DNA of 64,000 nt from Aggregatibacter segnis ATCC 33393. Lineage in GTDB: Bacteria > Pseudomonadota > Gammaproteobacteria > Enterobacterales > Pasteurellaceae. The notes beneath the pieces were generated by a model. The model was not told where the DNA came from. It saw only the letters and a program-made list of their open reading frames with translations, and searched no databases. Shown here piece by piece: positions 9,130 to 18,106 of this stretch. The stretch is from assembly GCF_000185305.1 (NCBI RefSeq), contig NZ_GL622200.1, positions 159,359-223,358 on the forward strand. Reading direction: 5' to 3'. The position numbers were made by a program, and so were the translations under genes. The first letter of the stretch is position 1, and the number at the start of each line of letters is the position of its first letter.

Positions 9130-9845
9130 GTTTTTCCCGCCTTATTTAAAAAATCTAAATAAAAACGTTCCAGACTTTGCCCGTCTTCTAAAATGCCTTG
9201 CACTGTGCCCTGATAAATGAGATTGCCTTCATTTAACAGCACTAATTTGTCACATAATTGCTCAATTTCTTGTAAATAATGAGAAGTATAAATTACCGTC
9301 ACACCTTGCTGTTTCAATGCCGCTACGCTATCTAAAATAAATTGGCGGGATTGCGGATCAATCCCCACGGTGATTTCATCTAGAAAAATCACTTTTGGGC
9401 GATTAATTAAACCAATAGCAAAATTTAAACGGCGTTTTAATCCGCCGGATAAATGCTTCGCCAGCTTGTTTTTATGCGCCATTAAATCTACTTTGGTTAA
9501 TAATTCCAACAAATAGTTTTTATCCTGAACATCATACAATGATGCAAAAAATGTCAGATTTTCCCAAACGGTCAGCAGCGGATAAAAAGCAAAATCCTGT
9601 GGCACCAAGGAAATCTGATGGCGTTGCTTTTTGCTCAATTTTGCCAAAGGTACGCCATCAAAATAAATCTCTCCTTGTTGTACCGATTGCAGCCCTGCAA
9701 GCAGGGACATTAATGTCGTTTTTCCCGCACCATTAGGGCCAAGCAGACCCACGGTAGAAGCCGATTCAATGGTAAAACCGACCGCACTTAATGCGTTCTT
9801 TTCGGCGTTGGGGTAGTGATGGCTAAGATGGTTTATTTGAATCAT
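9123..9845 (-). CDS. ABC transporter ATP-binding protein
   Basis: A 240-residue ABC ATPase with Walker A GPNGAGKTT (~36-44), Q-loop near LVPQDF, signature LSGGLKRR (~137) and Walker B VIFLDEITVGIDP. The signature-motif and Walker B variants fit the drug/lipid ABC-A type that partners with ABC-2 permeases. It overlaps the permease gene by 7 bp and the BtrH-like gene by 4 bp. It powers the export system of this cluster; a second full transporter subunit is not needed because the permease is expected to dimerise. Confidence 0.9.
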   Translation of the reverse strand: MIQINHLSHHYPNAEKNALSAVGFTIESASTVGLLGPNGAGKTTLMSLLAGLQSVQQGEIYFDGVPLAKLSKKQRHQISLVPQDFAFYPLLTVWENLTFFASLYDVQDKNYLLELLTKVDLMAHKNKLAKHLSGGLKRRLNFAIGLINRPKVIFLDEITVGIDPQSRQFILDSVAALKQQGVTVIYTSHYLQEIEQLCDKLVLLNEGNLIYQGTVQGILEDGQSLERFYLDFLNKAGKTC

Positions 9846-10831
9846 AAATTACGTAAGGTTTGCCAAATGTATTGTTCTTTATCTGCAATCTCCTGCAAAT
9901 ACTCCGCCACCGTTTTATAGCCTTCTATTGATGGCTTTTTGCATTGTTTCACACATAAGCCCGCAAATTGGCGCCACATATCGCCGATTTCTGTCATGTG
10001 TTCGGAGGCTTGTTTGTATTTAGGCTCTTGGCAGATATTGGCAGCTTGTTCAAGAAAATAGGCGTATAAATAACGGAAGCCTGCGCCGCCGGTGCCGATT
10101 TCTTCCTGCATACGCACGATATGCCCTAAATATAAGAGTTTGTATTTGTCCGAAGGATGCGTTGCCAGTTTTTCAATTTGTTTGGCAACGGTACGAATGC
10201 CTTTTACACCGACGAAAAAGAGTGGAGCCAACATTTGTTTGGCATTTTTGCGAATGGCTTTACGGATGAGGTTTGGTAAGTCAATTTGTGCTAAGTTAGG
10301 TTGATTTTCAAAATAATACATCAACCCTTTCGGCGCTAATACGCCCTTCGCAAAACGTGCTCGTTGCACATCTTCTGCGGCACAACGTTGTACGCATTCA
10401 AACACGGGATCGCTAATCAAATAGTCATTTTGTTCTTTGCCGTACACAATTAAATTGTGTGCATTAAAATGAAAACGCATTTCAGGCGGAAAATAAGGCA
10501 ACCAGAAAACTGAGGTTTGTAAACCGACTAACTTTTCTTCATAAAGTGCTTGATCTAACGCTTGCTGTCCAGCTTGTGGCGAACGAAACTTTTGCATTTT
10601 CAACCGCACTTTTAAGTGCTTTGATAGCCTTTTGATAATGGAACGCGGCGGCATTCGATAAGAAATCAGCGGCAATCCGTTGATTTTAACCAACGGAATA
10701 TAAACAAAGGTCAAGGCCGACGCCAAACCGAAAACCATGGCTTCGTTAAAATCCACGCCTTGCGCTTTTAACATGGTGGACATGACTCCGCTTTCACAGT
10801 GAGCGGTGTGTTGGTGCTGAAAGTTGTTCAT
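9842..10831 (-). CDS. BtrH-like acyltransferase (BtrH N-terminal plus DUF4872-type region)
   Basis: A 329-residue protein similar to the BtrH N-terminal family, named after the butirosin enzyme that moves an acyl group from an acyl carrier protein to an aminoglycoside. A candidate Cys-His-Asp triad is visible: Cys12 in AHCESG, His125 in FNAHNLIVY and Asp141 in LISDPV. The C-terminal half (from ~190) is helical. It overlaps the ABC ATPase gene by 4 bp. A sensible role is offloading the ACP-bound polyene chain onto an acceptor such as the resorcinol, but that is inference from family chemistry and gene context. Confidence 0.75.
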   Translation of the reverse strand: MNNFQHQHTAHCESGVMSTMLKAQGVDFNEAMVFGLASALTFVYIPLVKINGLPLISYRMPPRSIIKRLSKHLKVRLKMQKFRSPQAGQQALDQALYEEKLVGLQTSVFWLPYFPPEMRFHFNAHNLIVYGKEQNDYLISDPVFECVQRCAAEDVQRARFAKGVLAPKGLMYYFENQPNLAQIDLPNLIRKAIRKNAKQMLAPLFFVGVKGIRTVAKQIEKLATHPSDKYKLLYLGHIVRMQEEIGTGGAGFRYLYAYFLEQAANICQEPKYKQASEHMTEIGDMWRQFAGLCVKQCKKPSIEGYKTVAEYLQEIADKEQYIWQTLRNL

Positions 10832-10863
10832 AAGAATTAATATATAACCGTTATTCTTTTAAT

Positions 10864-11253
10864 TTAGATATCTTTTAATGTTGAAATCGCCACCCCAAAT
10901 ACCTCCGCATATCTTCCCAATACCTTATCCGACAATTTAGCAAACACGCTTGGTTTAAAATGTCGTTTGATTTGCCATTGCCAAAAGCCGGTGGCTTGGG
11001 CGAGGCTGGGGAGGTCGAAACGATAACGGCACATATAATAAAAGAGCGGTGACTTTTCGCCGCGTTTTACGGCGTCTAACGCTTCGGCAGTCAGTTGGTT
11101 GAGTTCTTCCACCGCTTGTTCTGTCGCGAATTCTTCTGTTTCCCAGCCGTTCGACGTGGCTGTTTGGTAGTTGCCATTTTGGGTGGCATAGACCACTTTG
11201 CGTTGCCCGCGAAAGATTTTGCTGTTGTCTTGCGGGATGTCGTTAATTTCCAT
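10864..11253 (-). CDS. small protein of unknown function in the resorcinol cluster
   Basis: A 129-residue protein when started at the ATG at 11253, which has a GAGGTGG Shine-Dalgarno; an in-frame upstream ATG would add four residues. The N-terminal half is polar with several Trp/Tyr; the C-terminal part (SLAQATGFWQWQIKRHFKPSVF then LGRYAEVFGVAISTLKDI) looks like a Cro/XRE-type helix-turn-helix with its second-half helices. It begins inside the end of the DarB-like gene (11 bp overlap). I know no function; small proteins of this look seem to travel with DarA/DarB genes. It may be a dedicated accessory or regulator. Confidence 0.7.
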   Translation of the reverse strand: MEINDIPQDNSKIFRGQRKVVYATQNGNYQTATSNGWETEEFATEQAVEELNQLTAEALDAVKRGEKSPLFYYMCRYRFDLPSLAQATGFWQWQIKRHFKPSVFAKLSDKVLGRYAEVFGVAISTLKDI

Positions 11254-12403
11254 TGACCACCTCAAGCAACATAAAACAGGAGGAAAAACGTCCGCTTTCC
11301 GGAATATAACACAACACTTTTTGTCCGTTTTTTAGCGGATATTTCTCTAAAAATTCCTGAAGAATGATGTAGATAGAGGCTGAACCGGTATTGCCTTTTG
11401 TTTCCAAATTGGTAAACCACTTCTCTTGTGGAATAACGAAATTGATATTTTTCAGCCCGTCCAACAATTTGTCACGGAAAAAACCGGAAGAATAATGCGG
11501 TAGGAAATAATCAATATCTTCGGCTTTCAAACGATGTTTTTCGATTAAACGCAACAGGGCATTTTCCACCGTGCAACGCACAATATTTTCGTTGAGCAAT
11601 TTGACATCTTGTTTGACCGACATGAGACTGCGCGCATCGCGCTCGCCCTTAGTGACATTTTTCCAACTGATAAATCGCGTGTCTTGAATTTCTGCGCCGG
11701 CATACATGCACACCGGCATTTCGTTGGCATAGGAAATCAGGTCAATCCAGTGAATTTTCAGGCTCACGCCTTGCGCGTTTGGTTGATGGCTTAATTGCAC
11801 CGCCCCAGCCCCGTCAGACAACATCCAACGTAAGAAATCTTTTTCAAAACCGATTTCGGGTTTGGCGTCTTCCAATTGTTTTTGGTTGATTTCTGCTTGG
11901 AAATGTTCACCCCGCATAATGGCGGAAGCCGTTTCAGAGGCCACGGCAATGGCGCCTTGATGCTCGCCTGTGCGAATAGCGTTATAAGCATGTTTCATCG
12001 CTGCCATGCCCGCCACGCAAACTCCTGCTGTCGTGAGCACTTCATAAGCCGGTGCATTTGGGATTAAACCATGCACCATCACGCCTTGACCGGGCATGAC
12101 TTGATCAGGATAGGACGTGCCGCAAGCAAGACAGCTGACATCATTAACATCCATCCCTTGAGCAATTAACCCGTTGATTGCTTCAACCGCTAATTCCGTG
12201 CCGGTGTGTGTGGTTTCTCGTGTCGTTGGATCAATTGCGTAATGACGGGTTTTGATGGCATTGGAACGCAAAATCATTTTGCGTACACGGGACGGCGTAT
12301 CGCCTACCATGCCCAATACGTGTTCCATGTGATCGTTATCCACAGGCGCATTGGGTAAAAAAGCAGCGACTCGGTTAATGTAAACATCGGCTAGTGCAGT
12401 CAA
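11243..12403 (-). CDS. darB: DarB-like beta-ketoacyl-ACP synthase III
   Basis: A 386-residue KAS III-type condensing enzyme. Cys129 in TTAGVCVAG, His303 in LPHYSSGF and Asn338 in KGNTGSAS form the FabH triad. DarB condenses a ketoacyl-ACP/CoA with a second chain to give the intermediate from which dialkylresorcinols are made with DarA. The start is a TTG at 12403: a GGGGA Shine-Dalgarno lies 6 bp upstream within the end of darA, and no ATG is available before residue 26. It is much longer than housekeeping FabH (~316 aa), as DarB proteins are. Assignment rests on the adjacent DarA. Confidence 0.78.
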   Translation of the reverse strand: MTALADVYINRVAAFLPNAPVDNDHMEHVLGMVGDTPSRVRKMILRSNAIKTRHYAIDPTTRETTHTGTELAVEAINGLIAQGMDVNDVSCLACGTSYPDQVMPGQGVMVHGLIPNAPAYEVLTTAGVCVAGMAAMKHAYNAIRTGEHQGAIAVASETASAIMRGEHFQAEINQKQLEDAKPEIGFEKDFLRWMLSDGAGAVQLSHQPNAQGVSLKIHWIDLISYANEMPVCMYAGAEIQDTRFISWKNVTKGERDARSLMSVKQDVKLLNENIVRCTVENALLRLIEKHRLKAEDIDYFLPHYSSGFFRDKLLDGLKNINFVIPQEKWFTNLETKGNTGSASIYIILQEFLEKYPLKNGQKVLCYIPESGRFSSCFMLLEVVNGN

Positions 12404-12405
12404 GA

Positions 12406-13326
12406 TTATTCCCCTGATGGTTCGGCAAAATAGCGTTTTTGACGTGCTAATTTTTCTTTTAATAATGGTTTAAGTAAGCGTTTGATGACCGCAGAGAGCG
12501 GCACGACCGTGAGAATCAGTATAATTAAAAAGAGAATATAAAAATAGAGTACAACACGGCGAAAACGCGGTGAAATTTGACCGCACTTTAACAGCAATTT
12601 GCCCCAAAGATAAAAGCTGCGATGACCGACTTTTTCGCTCATCATCAGTTTCTCGTCAATTTTGACCGCGCCCATGTGACGAAATAACCTGTCATTTAAC
12701 GGTTGGTCATCATTCAAGGTTTCTGCTAATTTGGTACCAAAGCGTTGCATATCATGCAGTTCATCATCGCTAATGCCGGCACTGGGAAGCCATGAAAAAT
12801 AACGTTTCTTTCCGCTTAACATCCATGCCGGTGTGGTGATAAAACTGGCCCACGAATTGGATTGGTCGGTTTTTACAATGTTTCCGATAAGAGGCGCATC
12901 AAGTGCGGTCAGCATTTTCTTTATTTTTTCTTGTGCCATCAGCCACATATTACGACAGCCGATCAGTGTGATCACCGGTGTATTCTTCAAAATCTTGGCT
13001 TGCTCTGATTGCAAAAAGGCGGTGATGGGCTGTGAGGGTGACAAGAACCAAACCGTATAAGCAATGATGACTAAATCATAGTGTTTTTGTTGTAATTCGG
13101 GTGTTTCTATTGGTGCCGGCTTTAGGTGTACCGATTCCGGAAATTGATTAAAAAATGGAATAAATTTCCAAGGAAAGGTATAAGGTTGAAGCGGACGAAT
13201 TTTATATTCTTCGATCACGGTGTTTTCTTGTTGTTTTAATGGATGAAGAAAATGACTGGTCAGCGCATCAAGCTGTCCTGTTTGAGAGTAAGAAACCACT
13301 AAAATATGTTTTTGAGCGTCTGACAT
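12406..13326 (-). CDS. darA: DarA-like dialkylresorcinol condensing enzyme
   Basis: A 306-residue protein that I recognise as DarA-like. It has a flavodoxin-like N-terminus (ILVVSYSQTGQL at residues 8-19), then YTFPW and the FPESV motif (~60-66) and a further QPITAFL segment, with a C-terminal hydrophobic helix (~260-285). With DarB it makes 2,5-dialkylresorcinols in flexirubin-producing Bacteroidetes and some proteobacteria. It is the first gene of the minus-strand operon; its stop is 2 bp from the darB start. The C-terminal helix suggests membrane association. Family membership is from memory of motif order and should be checked by a profile search. Confidence 0.72.
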   Translation of the reverse strand: MSDAQKHILVVSYSQTGQLDALTSHFLHPLKQQENTVIEEYKIRPLQPYTFPWKFIPFFNQFPESVHLKPAPIETPELQQKHYDLVIIAYTVWFLSPSQPITAFLQSEQAKILKNTPVITLIGCRNMWLMAQEKIKKMLTALDAPLIGNIVKTDQSNSWASFITTPAWMLSGKKRYFSWLPSAGISDDELHDMQRFGTKLAETLNDDQPLNDRLFRHMGAVKIDEKLMMSEKVGHRSFYLWGKLLLKCGQISPRFRRVVLYFYILFLIILILTVVPLSAVIKRLLKPLLKEKLARQKRYFAEPSGE

Positions 13327-13427
13327 AGGTTAGAAATATTAGGCTAAATATAAAGCCTAGATTTTATCCTACTTTTGATGAATTTTTAATTGCTATTACA
13401 AAGAGACGTTATAAGAAAATCCTCAAT

Positions 13428-13476
13428 AAAAAAAGACCGCACTTGATGATTTAAGAGCAAAGTGCGGTCTTTTTTT
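13428..13476. terminator. USS inverted-pair terminator downstream of ilvA
   Basis: An inverted pair of uptake signals (GACCGCACTT and AAGTGCGGTC) separated by 14 bases makes a 10-bp stem flanked by A and T tracts, so it can terminate transcription in both directions. It lies between the ilvA stop and the start of darA; since darA is transcribed away from it, the main role is ending ilvA transcription. Confidence 0.85.
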
Positions 13477-13484
13477 AAAGGATT

Positions 13485-15026
13485 TTAACGCAAGAAATAA
13501 CGATACGATTTGCTGTCTGTGACATCTTGGTAGACGTAGTCCAGTTTTTCTAATGCGCTTTCAAGCTCGGCGACATCGCTTTGTTCCAACTGAAATCCTG
13601 CGAGGATATTGCCATAGTCGGCACCGTGAGCGCGATAGTGGAAGAGTGAGATATTCCAACGGTTTTGTAGCGTTTCAAGGAATTTCAACAAGGCGCCTTT
13701 TTGTTCCGGGAATTCAAAGGTGTACAGGCGTTCGCCGTGATTCGCGACCCGCCCGCCCATTAAATAACGAACGTGGGTTTTAGCGATATCATCGTCGGAC
13801 ATATCTTCCACATCAAAGCCATTTTGTGTGAGATCGGCGATGATGTCGGCTTTTTCTTGTTCATCTGCCGTGCGAACTCCCACAAATATGCAGGCGCGTT
13901 TATCATCGGCATAACGGTAACTGAATTCCGTCACAGCACGACTGCCTAGTACATGGACGAATTTTAAGAAGCTGCCCGGCTTTTCAGGCATGGTGACCGC
14001 AAGTAAGGCTTCGCGATTTTCACCGATTTCGCAACGTTCGGACACATAGCGAAGCGTATGGAAATTCAAGTTGGCACCGGACAAAATTGCTGCCATGTTT
14101 TTGCCTTGAATGTTGTGCTGTTTGACGTATTTTTTCAGACCGGCTAAGCCTAAGGCGCCTGAGGGTTCGGATACGGCACGGACATTTTCAAACAAATCTT
14201 TCATTGCGGCACAGACTTCATCGCTGTCCACCAGCACCATGTCGTCGAGGTATTGTTGGCATAGGCGGAAGGTTTCATCTCCGATACGTTTTACCGCTAC
14301 GCCGTCGGCGAATAGGCCAACGTGTGCTAAATCCGTCGGTTCACCTTTTTCTAATGCGGCAGTTAGGCAGGCAGAATCTTTAGATTCTACGCCGATGACT
14401 TTAATTTCCGGCATAAATTGTTTGAGTAAAATTGCCACCCCGGCGGCTAAACCGCCACCGCCGACTTGCACGAAGACATAATCCAAATCCGCCACTTGTT
14501 GCAACATTTCCATCGCTAATGTGCCTTGTCCGGCAATGACTAACGGATGGTCGAAGGGCGGAATAAACGTCATGTTTTTTTCTTTGGAAAGCGCGATAGC
14601 TTTGGCCTTTGCTTCATCGAAATTGGCACCGTGCAATAACACTTCGCCGCCAAAACCACGTACCGCATCCACTTTAATACTTGGGGTGTTTTGCGGCATC
14701 ACGATAAGAGCTTTTAAGCCAAGTTGTTTTGCCGATAACGCCACGCCTTGTGCGTGGTTACCTGCCGACGCTGCGATCACACCGGCCTGTTTTTGTTCAT
14801 CAGACAGGGTGGAAATCATGGCATAGGCGCCACGTAGCTTGAAGCTGTTAACCGGTTGGCGGTCTTCACGCTTAATCCAAATATGGTTATTCAGACGGTC
14901 GGATAATTTGCCCATTTTTTGTAACGGTGTGACTTGCGCTGCTTCATACACGCGTCCGCCAAGTTTCACGATAGCGTTGATGTAGTCGCTTTGGGTGGGT
15001 TGTGGGTTGGTGAGTAGGCTTTTCAT
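13485..15026 (-). CDS. ilvA: threonine ammonia-lyase, biosynthetic
   Basis: A 513-residue PLP enzyme that deaminates threonine to 2-oxobutanoate, the first step to isoleucine. Lys63 in NSFKLRGAY binds PLP, SAGNHAQG is the phosphate loop region, and two C-terminal ACT-like domains (~335-513) are the isoleucine/valine sensing part, which marks the biosynthetic rather than the catabolic enzyme. It is the last gene of the ilv operon and overlaps the preceding small gene by 4 bp. Length equals the E. coli enzyme (514). Confidence 0.96.
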   Translation of the reverse strand: MKSLLTNPQPTQSDYINAIVKLGGRVYEAAQVTPLQKMGKLSDRLNNHIWIKREDRQPVNSFKLRGAYAMISTLSDEQKQAGVIAASAGNHAQGVALSAKQLGLKALIVMPQNTPSIKVDAVRGFGGEVLLHGANFDEAKAKAIALSKEKNMTFIPPFDHPLVIAGQGTLAMEMLQQVADLDYVFVQVGGGGLAAGVAILLKQFMPEIKVIGVESKDSACLTAALEKGEPTDLAHVGLFADGVAVKRIGDETFRLCQQYLDDMVLVDSDEVCAAMKDLFENVRAVSEPSGALGLAGLKKYVKQHNIQGKNMAAILSGANLNFHTLRYVSERCEIGENREALLAVTMPEKPGSFLKFVHVLGSRAVTEFSYRYADDKRACIFVGVRTADEQEKADIIADLTQNGFDVEDMSDDDIAKTHVRYLMGGRVANHGERLYTFEFPEQKGALLKFLETLQNRWNISLFHYRAHGADYGNILAGFQLEQSDVAELESALEKLDYVYQDVTDSKSYRYFLR

Positions 15027-15460
15027 AGTATTTCTTTTATTCGTTTATCTTCGACATGAATGACATTGAGTTCTTCGGCATCATAATTTCGGTTAGAGCG
15101 ACCTTCAATACCTATTTTGAAATCTTCATCTAATCTATCTTGTTTTAAAACTAACGTAAAAATTCCGGGATGATGACATGAAACAGCATATCCTTTGCCA
15201 TTATCCAAATGGATAACATCAAAATCTGCTGACGGTGTAGCTACTTGAACTTTTCCCCATTTACGTAATAATTCTTTAGCTTGTTTTGCTAAATCTTCTT
15301 CGGGCTCAAGTAAAATAACGCAAGTTCCATTTTCAAACAGCACCCAAGACTTCTCATCTCCATTAATGCTATCCTTCCAAACATCAATTAACTTTTCGTT
15401 ATAAGATGATGCGCCAATCCCAACTATTTCTTTTTTGTTAAAAAAATCGAGAGATGCCAT
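15023..15460 (-). CDS. unknown protein inserted in the ilv operon
   Basis: A 145-residue soluble protein from the ATG at 15460 (Shine-Dalgarno GGGAAGA upstream); an in-frame ATG at 15484 would give 153. No signal peptide or membrane helix; it has alternating strands and a Cys-His-His near CHHPGIF. I do not recognise a family. It overlaps ilvA by 4 bp and so is coupled to it, but nothing links it to branched-chain amino acids. Base composition is a little lower in GC than ilvA and ilvD, as for the lipoprotein gene further upstream. Confidence 0.7.
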   Translation of the reverse strand: MASLDFFNKKEIVGIGASSYNEKLIDVWKDSINGDEKSWVLFENGTCVILLEPEEDLAKQAKELLRKWGKVQVATPSADFDVIHLDNGKGYAVSCHHPGIFTLVLKQDRLDEDFKIGIEGRSNRNYDAEELNVIHVEDKRIKEIL

Positions 15461-15521
15461 TAGAATCTTCCCATATTTTTTCAAAACACTCAGAAAAATG
15501 ACCGCACTTTATTGAAATTTG

Positions 15522-15592
15522 TTGTAGGGACAGGTTTTATACCTGTCCCTGTTCGATATTGATAAGGATAGGCATAAAGCCTGTCCCGACAA
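15522..15592. repeat. 71-bp dyad element downstream of ilvD
   Basis: The ends are inverted repeats: TTGTAGGGACAGG at the left and the complement CCTGTCCCGACAA at the right, and the similarity continues inward for about 28 bases. The left arm is itself a hairpin (GGGACAGGT, 5-base loop, ACCTGTCCC, 15527-15549). It looks like a small MITE or intergenic dyad; it sits 3 bp from the ilvD stop and could act as a terminator or mRNA-end stabiliser. No transposase is near. Confidence 0.75.
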
Positions 15593-15595
15593 TTT

Positions 15596-17434
15596 TTATT
15601 TTAATAAGGTTTTATCACGCACGGCGCCTTTATCCGCCGATCTCGCGAAATGCCCGAAGACTTTCAACGCAAAGGACACTTCACGTTGGCGGTTTGCCGG
15701 TTGCCAACCTTTGGCATCTTGCTCGGCGCGGCGTTTGGCTAATTCTTCATCGCTGATGTTGAGGTTAATCGTGCGATTTGGAATGTCGATTTCGATAATA
15801 TCGTCATCCTGTACTAAACCGATAGCGCCACCGGAAGCCGCTTCAGGCGAGGCATGGCCGATAGATAAGCCGGATGTGCCGCCAGAAAAACGTCCGTCCG
15901 TTAACAAGGCACATTTTTTGCCTAAGCCCATGGATTTTAAATAGCTGGTCGGATAGAGCATTTCTTGCATACCCGGGCCGCCTTTCGGGCCTTCATAGCG
16001 AATCACAACGACATGACCTTCTTTGACTTTGCCGCCTAAAATCCCGGCAACAGCGTCTTCTTGGCTTTCAAATACGATGGCACGACCGGTGAATGTCCAG
16101 ATGGATTCATCCACGCCTGCGGTTTTGACGATACATCCGTCTTCGGCTAGATTACCAAATAATACGGCCAATCCGCCCTCTTCGGAAATGGCATTTTCTT
16201 TATTGCGGATACAGCCGTTTACACGGTCATCGTCCACGCTGTCCCAACGGCAATCTTGTGAGAAAGCTTGGGTGGTACGGATGCCTGCAGGGCCGGCACG
16301 GAAGAATTTGTGCAATGCTTCGTCTTTATTGCGAATAATATCGTATTGATTTAATTGTTCTTCCAACCTCATGCCCAACACGGTTTTGGTGTGTCGGTGA
16401 ATTAAACCAGCGCGATCCAATTCGCCCAATAAGCCCATAATCCCGCCTGCGCGGTGTACGTCTTCCATGTGGTATTTGTTAGTGTTCGGGGCGATTTTAC
16501 TTAAGCAAGGCACTTTGCGAGATAAACGGTCGATATCGGCCATTTTAAAATCTACGCCGGCTTCTTGCGCTGCGGCAAGTAAGTGTAAAACGGTGTTACT
16601 GGAACCGCCCATGGCGATATCTAAGCTCATGGCGTTTTCAAAGGCGTCAAAAGTGCCGATGGAACGTGGCAATACGCTTTCGTCATCTTGTTCGTAATAA
16701 CGTTTGCACAGTTCGACAATTTGGCGACCGGCTTTTAAGAATAAGTCTTTACGGTCGGCGTGTGTGGCAAGCATAGAACCGTTGCCCGGTAAACTCAAAC
16801 CAAGGGCTTCCGTTAAACAGTTCATGGAGTTGGCAGTAAACATCCCTGAGCAGGAGCCACAAGTCGGGCAAGCGCTGCGTTCAATGGCATCAATACGCTC
16901 ATTACTGACATTAGGATCCGCTGCTTCAATCATCGCATCGACTAAATCTAAGCGGATGAGTTGATCGGAAAGTTTGGTTTTGCCGGCTTCCATTGGACCG
17001 CCTGAAACAAAGATGGTCGGAATATTCAAACGCATTGCCGCCATTAACATTCCCGGGGTGATTTTGTCACAGTTGGAAATGCACACCATGGCATCGGCGC
17101 AGTGGGCATTGACCATGTACTCCACGCTGTCTGCAATCAAATCACGGCTTGGTAAGGAGTAAAGCATCCCGCCGTGTCCCATGGCAATACCGTCATCCAC
17201 CGCAATGGTGTTAAATTCTTTTGCCACGCCGCCGGCTTTTTCAATTTCCGCCGCGACCAGTTGTCCCATGTCTTTTAAATGCACATGTCCCGGCACGAAT
17301 TGGGTGAAAGAGTTCACTACCGCAATAATGGGTTTGCCGAAGTCATTTTCTTTCATCCCTGTTGCACGCCATAAGGCACGTGCACCCGCCATATTACGAC
17401 CCTGAGTGCTGGTCGCTGAGCGTAGTTTTGGCAT
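15596..17434 (-). CDS. ilvD: dihydroxy-acid dehydratase
   Basis: A 612-residue enzyme that dehydrates dihydroxy acids to the keto acids of valine and isoleucine. It shows the Cys motifs of the iron-sulfur cluster ([12 protein letters not shown] and [11 protein letters not shown]) and the C-terminal [10 protein letters not shown]. Length fits IlvD (616 in E. coli). It is separated from the upstream lipoprotein gene by 36 bp, and from the downstream gene by a 71-bp dyad element. There is no ilvE between ilvM and ilvD, unlike enterobacterial operons. Confidence 0.97.
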   Translation of the reverse strand: MPKLRSATSTQGRNMAGARALWRATGMKENDFGKPIIAVVNSFTQFVPGHVHLKDMGQLVAAEIEKAGGVAKEFNTIAVDDGIAMGHGGMLYSLPSRDLIADSVEYMVNAHCADAMVCISNCDKITPGMLMAAMRLNIPTIFVSGGPMEAGKTKLSDQLIRLDLVDAMIEAADPNVSNERIDAIERSACPTCGSCSGMFTANSMNCLTEALGLSLPGNGSMLATHADRKDLFLKAGRQIVELCKRYYEQDDESVLPRSIGTFDAFENAMSLDIAMGGSSNTVLHLLAAAQEAGVDFKMADIDRLSRKVPCLSKIAPNTNKYHMEDVHRAGGIMGLLGELDRAGLIHRHTKTVLGMRLEEQLNQYDIIRNKDEALHKFFRAGPAGIRTTQAFSQDCRWDSVDDDRVNGCIRNKENAISEEGGLAVLFGNLAEDGCIVKTAGVDESIWTFTGRAIVFESQEDAVAGILGGKVKEGHVVVIRYEGPKGGPGMQEMLYPTSYLKSMGLGKKCALLTDGRFSGGTSGLSIGHASPEAASGGAIGLVQDDDIIEIDIPNRTINLNISDEELAKRRAEQDAKGWQPANRQREVSFALKVFGHFARSADKGAVRDKTLLK

Positions 17435-17470
17435 AAATAAGTTCTCCGAGTAAATTTTTAGGGTTTGTTT

Positions 17471-18106
17471 TTATTTTCCAGATAAAGACTGAATTGCATA
17501 AAAAGGTAATGAGATAATTGCTAACGGTACAAAAATAATCATTGCCGCTGATGCTCGTCCAGCTACTGTAACGTTATCCTCTGTTGCTTCAGCACTGAAT
17601 CTTTTTTCTTGACGATATTCTAAGTACTTAGTTTCTAAAGGTTTAATCAATTTGGCTTTTTTCAAAATCTCATTTTTATTTTTAATATCAACAATTTCAC
17701 CATCTTTCATTATAAAAAATATATTATGTTCATGCATATAGTAATATTTTTGTCCATAGAGCTCATTAGATTGCTTTTGAGTAAGCTCTTTATCATTAAA
17801 ATATAATGTTAATGTAGCTTTCACTTTGTTTTTTTCAACATCTTTGGCGATAGAATGAATTTCCACAGATGATATGTTTTTTACGTAAGGTGATCGTAAG
17901 ATACGAATTAAATCTCCAGTTTCACTATATTCTGAACCGGCAAAATGATAACTATTAAGTTGCCCTATAGCATAAATGTTGTCTTCTGCTATAAAGAAAG
18001 AGTGTATTACTTCTTTTTGAGAAGATAGTTCTTTATCTTGTAATGAAGTGCATCCAAATAGTACGAAAGTAATAAGTAACCCCAATAACAAACGTATATT
18101 TTTCAT
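17471..18106 (-). CDS. lipoprotein of unknown function inside the ilv operon
   Basis: A 211-residue protein with a signal peptide and lipobox (LFGC, Cys19) so it is a predicted envelope lipoprotein. The middle has mixed strands, and the C-terminal ~25 residues are hydrophobic (AAMIIFVPLAIISLPFYAIQ), probably membrane-inserted. Its start overlaps the ilvM stop by 1 bp (TAATG), placing it firmly in the operon where ilvE lies in enterics. I do not recognise a family. GC content is visibly lower than in ilvG/ilvD and there is no USS inside, so it may be a later insertion. Confidence 0.8.
   Translation of the reverse strand: MKNIRLLLGLLITFVLFGCTSLQDKELSSQKEVIHSFFIAEDNIYAIGQLNSYHFAGSEYSETGDLIRILRSPYVKNISSVEIHSIAKDVEKNKVKATLTLYFNDKELTQKQSNELYGQKYYYMHEHNIFFIMKDGEIVDIKNKNEILKKAKLIKPLETKYLEYRQEKRFSAEATEDNVTVAGRASAAMIIFVPLAIISLPFYAIQSLSGK

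Noticed and set aside
15522-15592. Insertion sequence
   Set aside because: Too short and without transposase; kept as a dyad repeat only.
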